A stretch of 64,000 bases of DNA from Bradyrhizobium frederickii. GTDB taxonomy: Bacteria; Pseudomonadota; Alphaproteobacteria; Rhizobiales; Xanthobacteraceae. Where the stretch lies: assembly GCF_004570865.1 (NCBI RefSeq), contig NZ_SPQS01000006.1, positions 1 to 64,000 on the forward strand, read 5' to 3'. The position numbers were made by a program, and so were the translations under genes. The notes under the pieces were generated by a model that was not told the DNA's origin, searched no databases, and saw nothing but the letters and a program-made list of their open reading frames with translations. Shown here piece after piece: positions 1-7,607 of this stretch (position 1 is its first letter; every line of letters starts with the position of its first letter).

Positions 1-208
1 CGGTGGGTTCGGCGATCCGACTCCCGCCGCCCGGACCGAAAACATCGGCAGCGCTGCCTTCGAGCTGGGCCTTCCACGATGTGATCTGATTGGGGTGAAC
101 GTCGAACTGCTCCGCCAGTTGCGCCAGCGTGCGGTCACCCTTGACGGCGGCAAGTGCCACCTTCGCCTTGAAAGCCGGAGTGTGGTTCCGCCGTGCTCGT
201 CTGCTCAT
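1..208 (-). CDS. IS3-family transposase OrfA, N-terminal part (partial)
   Basis: The visible 69 residues begin MSRRARRNHTPAFKAKVAL and contain an HTH_Tnp_1 helix-turn-helix (about residues 10-50, with LAQLAEQFDVHPNQITSWK). OrfA binds the element ends and is normally extended by frameshifting into the DDE catalytic OrfB. The start is the ATG at 206-208. The C-terminus and OrfB lie beyond the window, so it cannot be said whether the copy is intact. Confidence 0.85.
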   Translation of the reverse strand, partial: MSRRARRNHTPAFKAKVALAAVKGDRTLAQLAEQFDVHPNQITSWKAQLEGSAADVFGPGGGSRIAEPT

Positions 209-295
209 CGTCTCTCCTGATTCGCGGGTCAATCTTGCCCGCCGTCAGGCAGAAACTCCACTTATCGCGCTGTTCAGATTTGCGGGACCAGCTCA
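1..295 (-). mobile_element. End of an IS3-family insertion sequence, cut by the window edge
   Basis: The left edge carries the 5' part of an IS3-type orfA reading toward position 1, preceded by about 87 bases of non-coding element end. A plausible terminal inverted repeat on the minus strand begins TGAGCTGGTCCCGC near 295, just before unrelated sequence. The exact terminus and any target duplication cannot be fixed because the other end lies outside the window. Confidence 0.6.
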
Positions 296-356
296 GGCCT
301 CCCTCTTGTTGATGGGAGCGGACGGAGCGGGGCTTATCGCTTCTCGCCACCGCTCC

Positions 357-581
357 CTAGTTCGCGCAGACCTTGATGGTCTTCATCCCGCTCTCAGCTT
401 CTGTGCGTGTCTTGAACACCTTGCCGTCGCCAACAATGACGGTGGTAGTGGTGGTCGGCTTCTTGTCCACGATGGTGCATTTCTTCGTGGAGGTGTCTTG
501 CACTACATAAAATTCCGTCTGGGCGTAGGCGGCGCCGGTCATGATTGCAGCGGCAGCCGCCGAAATGAGAAGCTTCTTCAT
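357..581 (-). CDS. Small secreted protein of unknown function
   Basis: This 74-residue protein has an obvious signal peptide (MKKLLISAAAAAIMTGAAYA, cleaved before Gln-Thr-Glu). The mature part is about 54 residues with a Thr run and two cysteines. A frame extends upstream, but the ATG at 579-581 is preceded by GGAGGAGACGACC, a strong ribosome binding site, and begins the signal peptide, so it is preferred. It resembles small periplasmic proteins common in Bradyrhizobium. I do not recognise a named family. Confidence 0.75.
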   Translation of the reverse strand: MKKLLISAAAAAIMTGAAYAQTEFYVVQDTSTKKCTIVDKKPTTTTTVIVGDGKVFKTRTEAESGMKTIKVCAN

Positions 582-982
582 GGTCGTCTCCTCCATTGTG
601 AGTGTGTCCCTGCGCAAATTCTCGAGCGGCGTGGATCCGTTCCACGGCTGGAAACTACGTCTCGGGTTCACTACTCTGTAGAGATACTAAAGGGACGATA
701 TGAACGCAGGCCGAACAGGCAGTTCAGAGATCGTTTATCGCGAGGTTATCGATCTTCGACTCACAGGCGCACCATTCCCGACTTCGGGTTTGGGTCAAAA
801 GGCCAAAGACTCAGCGTAAGCAAATCTCGTCCGATGCGCCCCACTAAGCCGACCATAGTGAGGGGTTGTCGTCACTTCGCTGATGTCGCGTCGATTTGGC
901 GCTGCGACCGGCGCTTAACGCAGGAACGTCCTCGTAGCTGCCGAGTTAAGCGGCCAAAACCACCTGTGAGGGAGTCAAAGTC
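582..982. other. Intergenic region, nothing recognised
   Basis: About 400 bases separate the divergent small secreted protein and the PRC-barrel gene. Both promoters should lie here, but I see no convincing -35/-10 pair, RNA gene or repeat. Confidence 0.5.
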
Positions 983-1360
983 ATGGCCCGCGCAACAGCC
1001 CACCCGGATCATCACTGCATCTCGAGCGAAGACATTCAGGGAACCGAGGTGTATGGAGCGGATGGAAAGAATATCGGTGAGATTGATCACCTCATCATCG
1101 ACAAGGTGTCAGGCCGCGTAGCTTATGCGGTCATGAGCTTCGGCGGATTTGTTGGCTTGGGTCACAGCCACTACCCCATTCCCTGGAGCGCTCTGAGGTA
1201 TGATACGTCCCTCGAAGGCTTCCGAACCAATATCACAGAGCAACAGCTCAGGGACGCGCCGGAGTTCAGCGATGACTCCTGGGAGGATCGAGATTGGGAA
1301 ACGCGAACTCACCGGTATTATGGGACGCCCACTTACTGGGAAGGGCGAGGCGGCCTATAA
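983..1360 (+). CDS. PRC-barrel domain protein
   Basis: This 125-residue protein has a PRC-barrel fold at about residues 10-80: SEDIQGTEVYGADGKNIGEI is followed by IIDKVSGRVAYAVMSFGG and an HYPIPWSAL segment. PRC-barrels occur in RimM, photosynthetic reaction centre H subunits and many small stress-related proteins. No transmembrane segment is seen, so it is probably cytoplasmic. GAGGGAG precedes the ATG by about 8 bases. The C-terminus is acidic and aromatic. The specific role is unknown. Confidence 0.85.
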   Translation: MARATAHPDHHCISSEDIQGTEVYGADGKNIGEIDHLIIDKVSGRVAYAVMSFGGFVGLGHSHYPIPWSALRYDTSLEGFRTNITEQQLRDAPEFSDDSWEDRDWETRTHRYYGTPTYWEGRGGL

Positions 1361-1811
1361 CGCCAGACGGCGCGCGGGAATTTTCCAATCGTGAGTGTCA
1401 GCTGAATTGATCGGCCGAGCCTCGTTGGATGCTGTCGGATCGACTCCCGACCAATGCTAGCATGAGGTTCGCTGGAGACCTCCAGCGAACCTCAGGCAGC
1501 TTAGATCGATGGGCCTTGAAGCGAAACAACGCCTGCCGCCGCATCGGCGGAGGCGGAGGATGCGCCTGATTGGCTTTGCTCAGCTTCTCTCTAGAGTCAG
1601 CGCAATGGGTCAGAAGCGGGCCTCGGCGGCCATTGCCGTGAAGGTCAGCTACGGGCCCAACTGGCGACATGACGCGAATATGAAAGAAGGTCCGACAAAG
1701 CGCGACGGCCCCGCCGACGCACCGTCAACTGGGGCCGTCGATGCTCCGGATGGGGGGCAAAGGGGGGCCGGAGCAAACTGGCGGTTAGCGACCGCGGACG
1801 CCTACGCGCAA
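1361..1811. other. Intergenic region, nothing recognised
   Basis: This 450-base interval has open frames on both strands, but they lack a ribosome binding site and are rich in Arg, Gly and Pro, as expected for non-coding high-GC DNA. No repeat or RNA gene was recognised. Confidence 0.45.
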
Positions 1812-2024
1812 CTACCGGGTCCGCCGTCGTCTCACCAGCCAGTACACGCCGTATCCAACGGCGAGAATAGGAAGACCGGCGCCCGCAATCGGTCCGGGGG
1901 CTCCCCTCACTTGGCCGGGCGCGTCGGAACACTTCCCGTTGCCGTTGCAAGCCGATGCAGATGGCATGGTCATCGCCAGAGACAACGCAAATGCTGCTGC
2001 GGAAAGAACGCCCCAGGTCTTCAT
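1812..2024 (-). CDS. Small exported protein with C-terminal membrane anchor (CTERM-like)
   Basis: The protein has 70 residues: a signal peptide (residues 1-25, ending PSASA), a short Cys-containing linker (CNGNGKC), then GPIAGAGLPILAVGYGVYWL and a basic RRRRTR end. A hydrophobic C-terminal helix followed by Arg residues is the layout of exosortase-type sorting tails, and GPIAGAGLP tails are common in small Bradyrhizobium proteins. The ATG at 2022-2024 is preceded by AAGAGGA. A well-formed promoter lies 50-80 bases upstream. The function is unknown. Confidence 0.65.
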   Translation of the reverse strand: MKTWGVLSAAAFALSLAMTMPSASACNGNGKCSDAPGQVRGAPGPIAGAGLPILAVGYGVYWLVRRRRTR

Positions 2025-2076
2025 GGATGTTTTCCTCTTAGGCCCTCGAGGCGCCGGTATTTAAATATATTTAAAA

Positions 2077-2104
2077 ATTATATCTCAGTTACAAATTAAT
2101 ACAA
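2077..2104 (-). promoter_or_regulatory. Sigma-70-type promoter for the small exported protein
   Basis: On the minus strand TTGTAT (2099-2104) is followed after 16 bases by a perfect TATAAT (2077-2082), inside an AT-rich island (about 2060-2105) that contrasts with the surrounding GC-rich DNA. The predicted start near 2069 leaves a 5' leader of about 45 bases before the ATG at 2024. Confidence 0.55.
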
Positions 2105-2405
2105 TAGCCGGTCCCGGCTTCAAACCGAGGGGATCGTCCGAAAACCTGCGACTTGGTGGCGCGGTAAAGATCCGCAGCGGGTCCACTACGGATCAACCGT
2201 CGACTCCCTTCAAGGAAGTGCAAGGAGGCAGCCTGAAAGTCCGCTTCGGGTCACCAGCATCGATCGGCGACCGGGCCGCCTATGTCCGGTCTACCTAACA
2301 CAGCGGACTTCTGTGACTGCCCGAGCCTTCTCGCCTTCGGCGCCAATTCCGGACATACCTCCAAGGATGCGCTAACATTCCACTCACTTGAACGTCGAGC
2401 AAAAG
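2105..2405. other. Intergenic region, nothing recognised
   Basis: About 300 bases lie between the promoter island and the next gene. No RNA gene, repeat or supported coding sequence was seen. Confidence 0.45.
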
Positions 2406-2750
2406 ATGGACATCGCCAAGAAGGTGATCACGAAGCTCCCGCTTGAAGAGCTGTGGAATGAGAAGGAAATTCTGAACGCGCAGCGCGTCTCCAAGGAGCT
2501 GAACGCATCGGAAATCATTGAGATGATGCAGTCAGGGGCGACTTTCGTCGTTGCTGATCTTGAACTGCGGCCCCGCTGGATAGACCCGGCGCATCGCTTC
2601 GAGTTCTGGAAAACGGAGGTGAAGTCACGGCTCGCAGAACCTGACAAACCGGCCTTCCTTGACCGCTTCCCCGACGAGTACTGCTACTTCGCTACGAAAT
2701 GGCAACTCGCTGATGGGCTTCCACTGATTGTCCTTGAACGGCACCACTGA
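2406..2750 (+). CDS. Hypothetical protein, lower GC than its neighbours
   Basis: A protein of about 114 residues begins MDIAKKVITKLPLEELW and ends LPLIVLERHH. It is acidic and soluble, with no signal peptide or membrane segment. The frame continues to a TTG at 2388, but the ATG at 2406 is the more ordinary start; neither has a strong ribosome binding site. Base composition is clearly less GC-rich than the housekeeping genes, consistent with acquisition. A role as a small accessory or immunity-like protein is only a guess. Confidence 0.6.
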   Translation: MDIAKKVITKLPLEELWNEKEILNAQRVSKELNASEIIEMMQSGATFVVADLELRPRWIDPAHRFEFWKTEVKSRLAEPDKPAFLDRFPDEYCYFATKWQLADGLPLIVLERHH

Positions 2751-3205
2751 CTAGAAGGCAGGTAGCCACGTCAGCTTTGGGGTCAACAGCGCCGATTTGA
2801 CTGGTACTGGATCACTTCCGGTCTGCTCCGATCAGCAGACGGTATCTGAGGCGAACCACACTGCGCCATCGGGCCAGACGCGGAAGAAGTACAGTCGAAC
2901 CTAGTCAGGAATCCCCCACGTGGCACGCACAAATAAAACAGGCCGGCGGCAGCACGTCGGCGAGGTCAACGGGGGCGCGGTCCAGCTTAACTGCAACCAG
3001 ATCGTAGCTTGCACCATGGTCGATCGTCGTGTCCCTTAGCACTACACCGGCGATCTTCCGCTTCAAGCTGGGCATGCTGACGGTGCTGGCGGGGAGCTGC
3101 GCGGCGGGTGTCGGGCTCAGGCTGGCGGGGGTGATTTAGGAAGAGGAGATCGCCGCTACGCATCCCGCCTTGCATGTCCCGGGTGGTCGATGGCCCGGCT
3201 CGGCT
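2751..3205. other. Intergenic region with a probable gene remnant
   Basis: This 455-base interval lies downstream of the hypothetical gene and downstream of the AraC gene that converges from the right. The only structure seen is the transporter C-terminus remnant at 3008-3139. Otherwise nothing was recognised. Confidence 0.4.
3008..3139 (+). pseudogene. Remnant of a membrane transporter C-terminus, possibly chromate-transporter-like
   Basis: An open stretch of 43 codons ending in TAG reads LAPWSIVVSLSTTPAIFRFK and continues LGMLTVLAGSCAAGVGLRLAG before the stop. A basic FRFKLGM turn followed by a final hydrophobic helix resembles the C-terminus of ChrA-type transporters. A stop codon lies immediately upstream in frame and no start or ribosome binding site exists, so this would be a decayed 3' end. 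The family assignment is from memory and weak. Confidence 0.3.
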
Positions 3206-4099
3206 TCAGGCTGCGGTGTCCAGCTGACCGAGCGCGGCCTTGATATCCTTGGCAGGCGGCAGCCCGAACAAGCGCCCATATTCCCTCGTGAATTGCGAGA
3301 CGCTTTCGTAACCTACCCCGAAGGCCGCGCTGCTCACGTCAGAGCCCTCCGACAACATCATCCGACGCGCCTCGATGAGCCGCAGCTGCTTCTGAAATTG
3401 CAAGGGACTGAGTGATGTAATCGCCCGGAAGTGCTGGTGAAACGAGGAAGGACTCATGGCAGCCGCTTCCGCCAGGCGCTCGATACGCAGCGGCCTTGCA
3501 TAGTCGGAACGAATGATCGCCACGGCGCGCGCGATGCGTTGCGCGTGGCTGTCGGCGACCCCGAGAGCCCTTATCGCCGCGCCGTGTCGCCCAGCCAGCA
3601 GCCAATAGTGGATTTCGCGAACGAACTGAGACTGCAGAACCGGCAAGGATGACGGACGCTCGAGCAGCCGCATCAAGCGGAGCGCGGCATCGGCAACCTC
3701 GGATTCGGTCGGATCGACGCGGACGGGAATGCTTTGCTGCTCGGGAGCAAGGTTCATCTCCACGATCAGGCTCGCGATCACCGCCGGGTCGAGCTCGACG
3801 ACCAGGGACAAATATGGGACCTTTGCGCTGGCGCGGGTGATCTGGCTGACAGTCGGCACATCCGCCGAGATCAGGAGCGACTCCCCCGCGCCGAAATCGA
3901 AGCTGTGCGATCCCGTCGTCACGCGTTTGCGGCCCTGCAGGACGAGCGCAACGAGCGGTCGGTTGATCGCGTATTGGAGCTGGCCCTGCGTCAGTGCCCG
4001 TATGGCCGTAAGGCCCGGGATCGGCGTCCTGGCCGCGCCATTCTGGTCTGAATGCAAATCCGCATAGCGGCGAACCGTTTCGAGCAAGGTCGTCGTCAT
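3206..4099 (-). CDS. AraC-family transcriptional regulator
   Basis: This 297-residue protein has an AraC_N-type cupin-like sensor domain (residues about 25-180, with RPLVALVLQGRK and FDFGAGESLLISADVP) and a C-terminal double helix-turn-helix (about 190-290, with IERLAEAAAMSPSSFHQHFR and AFGVGYESVSQFTREYGRLFG). It starts at the ATG 4097-4099. It is transcribed divergently from the SDR gene across 214 bases, the usual arrangement for a regulator controlling its neighbour. The effector is unknown. Confidence 0.93.
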   Translation of the reverse strand: MTTTLLETVRRYADLHSDQNGAARTPIPGLTAIRALTQGQLQYAINRPLVALVLQGRKRVTTGSHSFDFGAGESLLISADVPTVSQITRASAKVPYLSLVVELDPAVIASLIVEMNLAPEQQSIPVRVDPTESEVADAALRLMRLLERPSSLPVLQSQFVREIHYWLLAGRHGAAIRALGVADSHAQRIARAVAIIRSDYARPLRIERLAEAAAMSPSSFHQHFRAITSLSPLQFQKQLRLIEARRMMLSEGSDVSSAAFGVGYESVSQFTREYGRLFGLPPAKDIKAALGQLDTAA

Positions 4100-4313
4100 T
4101 CCGCGAATTTATACCAGCCGCGGGCTTCGGCAACCGGACATGGCCGGACTGCTCCAACTTTGGGCATGTGAATTGATCGTTAAACGCAGCTCCGGCCCGG
4201 ACTGAGCGATGCTCCCGGCCATTCGGAGGAATAGGCAAGAAGGTTCAAGGATCTGGCAACTCGAATGCTGCGGTGTCTGCCACCTTCGCCACGTCAAGCG
4301 AAGGAGACATCAC

Positions 4314-5069
4314 ATGGCTAAAATTGCAATCGTCACCGGTGCGAGCCGCGGCCTTGGCCGCAACATGGCCGTCAACATCGCGCGCAAGGGCAGCGACGTC
4401 ATCATCACATACCGGAGCCGTGCGGACCTCGCGGAGAGCGCCGTTTCCGAGATCGAGGCGCTGGGACGCCGGGCCGTGGCCTTTCAATTGGACAGCGCCG
4501 ACGTCGCCAAATTTCCCTCCTTCACGCGAAGACTGGGCCAGACGCTGAAGGAGACATTTGGTCGCGAGAGCTTCGACCACCTCGTGCACAATGCCGGCGA
4601 CGGCCTCTTCGCTCCGCTCGGCGAGACCACCGAGGCTCAGTTCGATCAGCAGATGAACCTGCATGTCAAAGGCGTATTCTTCCTCACCCAGGCCTTGTTG
4701 CCGCTGATGGCAGACGGTGGCTCGATCGTCACCATCGGCAGTGGCTTGACGCGTGTCACCTATCCGGGCTTCGCCGTCTACACCATGGCGAAAGCCGCCG
4801 CCGACATGATGGCGGTCTGCATGGCCAGGGAACTTGGGCCGCGCGGCATCCGCGTCAACAGCGTTGCGCCCGGCGCGATCGAAACCGACTTTGGCGGTGG
4901 CCTGGTACGTGACAATCCCGACGTGAACAAGCAATTCGCCGCCATGACTGCGCTGGGCCGCGTTGGTGTCCCGGATGATATCGGTCCGATGGTCGCGAGC
5001 CTGCTGAGTGAGGACAATCGCTGGGTTACGGGGCAACGGATCGAAGTATCAGGCGGGCAAATGATCTGA
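4314..5069 (+). CDS. Short-chain dehydrogenase/reductase (SDR)
   Basis: The protein has 251 residues in the classical SDR layout: the nucleotide-binding motif TGASRGLG near residue 8, NAG around residue 90, a Ser in IGSGL, and the catalytic YTMAK (Tyr-x-x-x-Lys), ending with a GQRIEVSGGQMI tail. It reduces or oxidises an unidentified carbonyl or alcohol with NAD(P)H. The ATG at 4314 is preceded by AAGGAGA at 4301-4307, so the upstream extension of the frame is rejected. The divergent AraC regulator probably controls it. Confidence 0.93.
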   Translation: MAKIAIVTGASRGLGRNMAVNIARKGSDVIITYRSRADLAESAVSEIEALGRRAVAFQLDSADVAKFPSFTRRLGQTLKETFGRESFDHLVHNAGDGLFAPLGETTEAQFDQQMNLHVKGVFFLTQALLPLMADGGSIVTIGSGLTRVTYPGFAVYTMAKAAADMMAVCMARELGPRGIRVNSVAPGAIETDFGGGLVRDNPDVNKQFAAMTALGRVGVPDDIGPMVASLLSEDNRWVTGQRIEVSGGQMI

Positions 5070-5214
5070 ACGCCGAACATTGCCTTACGACATGCAAGGG
5101 TCGCTGCAAGAGCTTGCGGCAGCCTTGGTCGGCCAGGCTCTATGCGGCCCCGGGTCCGTTTCGTGTCCGCAAATATTGTTTGGTGAAGAGATCGGAACCG
5201 GAATTTCGCACGAC

Positions 5215-5850
5215 AGCGCGTCATGCGGTGCACGGTGCCCGTCGGGCAAAACAGCCCGGTCAATTTCACCTCGCCGCCTGTCAAGCTCCATCGCGCAAAA
5301 TATCCCACTTTACCGAAATTCGGATTTGTCGTACACACCGGTCACCCTGGCCCGAGACGAGCGGCGGATCGCGATCGTCACGAACCGCGGGCTGGGCAGC
5401 GATGGACGCGACGGCGTCGGCGCAACGGGCATTGCAGGGCGGGACACCGTGAGCGATGGCCTGCCGCGCATACGACACGGCGCTGACAGCGTCTTCGCAT
5501 GGCTTCGGGGGCGAGCACACGCCACCCCTCGGAGCGACATGCGAGGACGTGCGCGGACGGAGAAGTCGTGTGGTCCCGACGCCCGGGGTTCTGGCGTCAA
5601 GTCTCGCGGTGATGTGGCGGCCCGACCGGTCCGCGCATCGATCAGCCGCGAGGCGACGGGGGCAATAGTGCAACGCTCCCCGAGGAGAGCACGAAGGACA
5701 CCGTTAAAACCATTCGCGCAGGGAAGGCCGGGCGACCGGCATCACCTGTCGTCCACCCCGTGTGCATCTTCTGTCGCGCACGGACTCGGGTGCCGCCGGC
5801 GCCCGGCCTTCCCTGCGCCCTCGTCTTTATCGAGGGCGTGCCGTGAAGCA
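5215..5850 (+). repeat. Bradyrhizobium-type long interspersed non-coding repeat
   Basis: The segment begins around CGTCATGCGGTGCACGGTG and continues through the GCAAAATATCCCACTTTACC and GTCACGAACCGCGGGCTGG stretches to the GCCCGGCCTTCCCTGCGCC end. I recognise this as a repeat found at several places in Bradyrhizobium and related genomes, often misannotated as short Arg-rich hypothetical proteins (for example a frame starting MRCTVPVGQNSPVN). The boundaries are approximate, and recognition is from memory rather than a second copy in this window. Confidence 0.5.
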
Positions 5851-5954
5851 AAACTCGGGCGAGATGCGCCGCGGGAAGGCGAACTCTTGCCAGCTGTTTG
5901 AAGGCTGTAACGGAGCGACGGCCAATCTCTCATTCTCGCTGTCATCGTCCGCGA

Positions 5955-6050
5955 AGGCGGACGATCCAATAGTCCGCAGCGGACGTTGTGCGAACCCACC
6001 GGCGCCACGGCGTACTGGATGCCCCGCCTGCGCGGGGCATGACACCGTTG
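5955..6050. repeat. Short palindromic intergenic repeat
   Basis: GTACTGGATGCCCCGCCTGC is followed by GCGGGGCATGACACC, giving a GATGCCCCG/CGGGGCATG hairpin. The same GTACTGGATGCCCCG...CGGGGCATGACACC design recurs at 9352-9387, so this is a dispersed element and not a gene-specific terminator, although it sits at the 3' end of the GMC gene and may act as one. Confidence 0.6.
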
Positions 6051-6058
6051 TTGTCGCG

Positions 6059-7603
6059 CTACCGCATCATCATCCGCGCGATCGCTTCCCCGATCACCAC
6101 TGTCGTGAAATGCGTATTGGCGCGGCAGTCGGACGGCATGATCGAGGCGTCGGCAACGCGCAAGGAAGCGATGCCCTTCACCGTGCCGTCAGGATTGACC
6201 ACACCGTCGGCATCACCAACGCCGCTCATGCGGCAGCTGCCGGCGGCGTGCTGGATGTCGCCGGTCTCTCGGCGCAGCACCGCGTCGAGCTCGTGGTCCG
6301 GCAGGCTGGCGGCCTGCGACAGCGTCAGGTCGGTGTCGGCGAGCCGGATCCAGTCGGCAATGCCCGAAACCGCCGGCTGGGACGTGATCACCGCAAGGCG
6401 CTTCACCGCGTCCATCATGCGCAGCATGTCGCGGGGATCGGCCAGCATGTTCTCCTCGACGACAGGATCGATCGCGGCATCGGGCGAGGCCAATCTGAGC
6501 GTGCCGCGGGAATACGCGTTGAACAGCCCGGCGCCGATCGCGCCCGGCACGCCGATGCCGCGATGATTGAAGGCGATCAGGATCATGTCGCGCTTGCCGC
6601 CGTCGGCGAGCCCGGAGGAATAGGTCACGCAGCAATTGGTGTGGCGCGTGTCGGGATCGGTGGGGCGGAGTTCCTCGCGGAGCTGGATCGTGGCGCGAAA
6701 CAGCGGATGATCGAAGAAGTGGCGGCCGACGGGCAGGTCACGCGCCACCGCAATGCCCATCGCCTTCAACTCCTCGGCCGGCCCGATGCCCGAACGCAGC
6801 AGGATCGCCGGGCTGTGGATGGCGCCGGCGCAGAGCACGATCTGGCGCGCGCCGATCTCGTGGGTGCCCTGCCCGTCAATATGAACGCGGACGCCGGTCG
6901 CGCGGCCGTCGCTGATCAGCACGCGATCGACCAGCGCATGGCCGCGGATTTCCAGATTGGCGCGGCCGCGCGCCGGCTCGAGATAGCCCTCATTGGTGCT
7001 GATGCGGCGCAAGTCGCGGCTGTTGATGGGATAGCAGGCGACGCCCTCGCCGTCCGGGCCGTTGAGGTCGGCACACCAGGGATAGCCGCTCGCCAGCGCC
7101 GCATCGCGCAAGCCGCGATCGATCGGCCCCCACTTGTCCGGCGGCGCGCGATAGACCGGCAACGGCCCGCCGCGGCCGTGGCCCTCGGCATCGCCGAACT
7201 CCAGGTCGTCCTCGATCACGGAGAACAGCGGCATCACCTCCCTGGCCGACCAGCCGGTGCAGCCATTGGCGGCCCATTCGTCGAAGGCATCGGCAACGCC
7301 GCGGATGGCGATCTGGCCGTTCATCATCGACGAGCCGCCGAGCCCCTTGCCGCGCCAGTAGAAGCGCGGCTCCTGACCGGCGACCCGGCGCGACAGAAGG
7401 TCAGGCCATTGCCATTTCTCCTGGTACTCGCGCTTGTGGATGATCGGGATCGGGTTCGGCGTCGTCACCTCCCACGGTGCATCGTCCGCGCGCCAGTCGC
7501 GGCCCGCTTCGAGCAACAAAACGCGCCGTGCGGGATCCTCCGACAGCCGCGCCGCAACCGCAGCGCCGGCGGAGCCGCCGCCAACAACAATGACATCGTA
7601 CAT
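6059..7603 (-). CDS. GMC-family FAD-dependent oxidoreductase (choline dehydrogenase-like)
   Basis: This protein of about 514 residues starts MYDVIVVGGGSAGAAVAARL, the FAD-binding dinucleotide fold, with LLLEAGRDW ending the second strand. GLGGSSMMNG is the GMC signature and GSCRMSGVGDADGVVNPDG the C-terminal block preceding the active-site region. The ATG at 7603 is preferred over one at 7621 because GAGAAG precedes it and it begins the FAD motif. It sits 4 bases after the stop of the binding-protein gene, so the two are probably co-transcribed. Substrate is unknown. Confidence 0.93.
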   Translation of the reverse strand: MYDVIVVGGGSAGAAVAARLSEDPARRVLLLEAGRDWRADDAPWEVTTPNPIPIIHKREYQEKWQWPDLLSRRVAGQEPRFYWRGKGLGGSSMMNGQIAIRGVADAFDEWAANGCTGWSAREVMPLFSVIEDDLEFGDAEGHGRGGPLPVYRAPPDKWGPIDRGLRDAALASGYPWCADLNGPDGEGVACYPINSRDLRRISTNEGYLEPARGRANLEIRGHALVDRVLISDGRATGVRVHIDGQGTHEIGARQIVLCAGAIHSPAILLRSGIGPAEELKAMGIAVARDLPVGRHFFDHPLFRATIQLREELRPTDPDTRHTNCCVTYSSGLADGGKRDMILIAFNHRGIGVPGAIGAGLFNAYSRGTLRLASPDAAIDPVVEENMLADPRDMLRMMDAVKRLAVITSQPAVSGIADWIRLADTDLTLSQAASLPDHELDAVLRRETGDIQHAAGSCRMSGVGDADGVVNPDGTVKGIASLRVADASIMPSDCRANTHFTTVVIGEAIARMMMR

Positions 7604-7607
7604 CGCA

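Larger units (their letters stand above)
5070..6058. other. Long non-coding region made largely of dispersed repeats
   Basis: Nearly 1 kb lies between the SDR and the end of the GMC oxidoreductase. Many overlapping frames are open, but they are Arg/Pro/Gly-rich and none has a ribosome binding site. A recognisable Bradyrhizobium-type repeat (about 5200-5850) and a short palindromic repeat (about 5960-6050) account for most of it. Confidence 0.6.
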
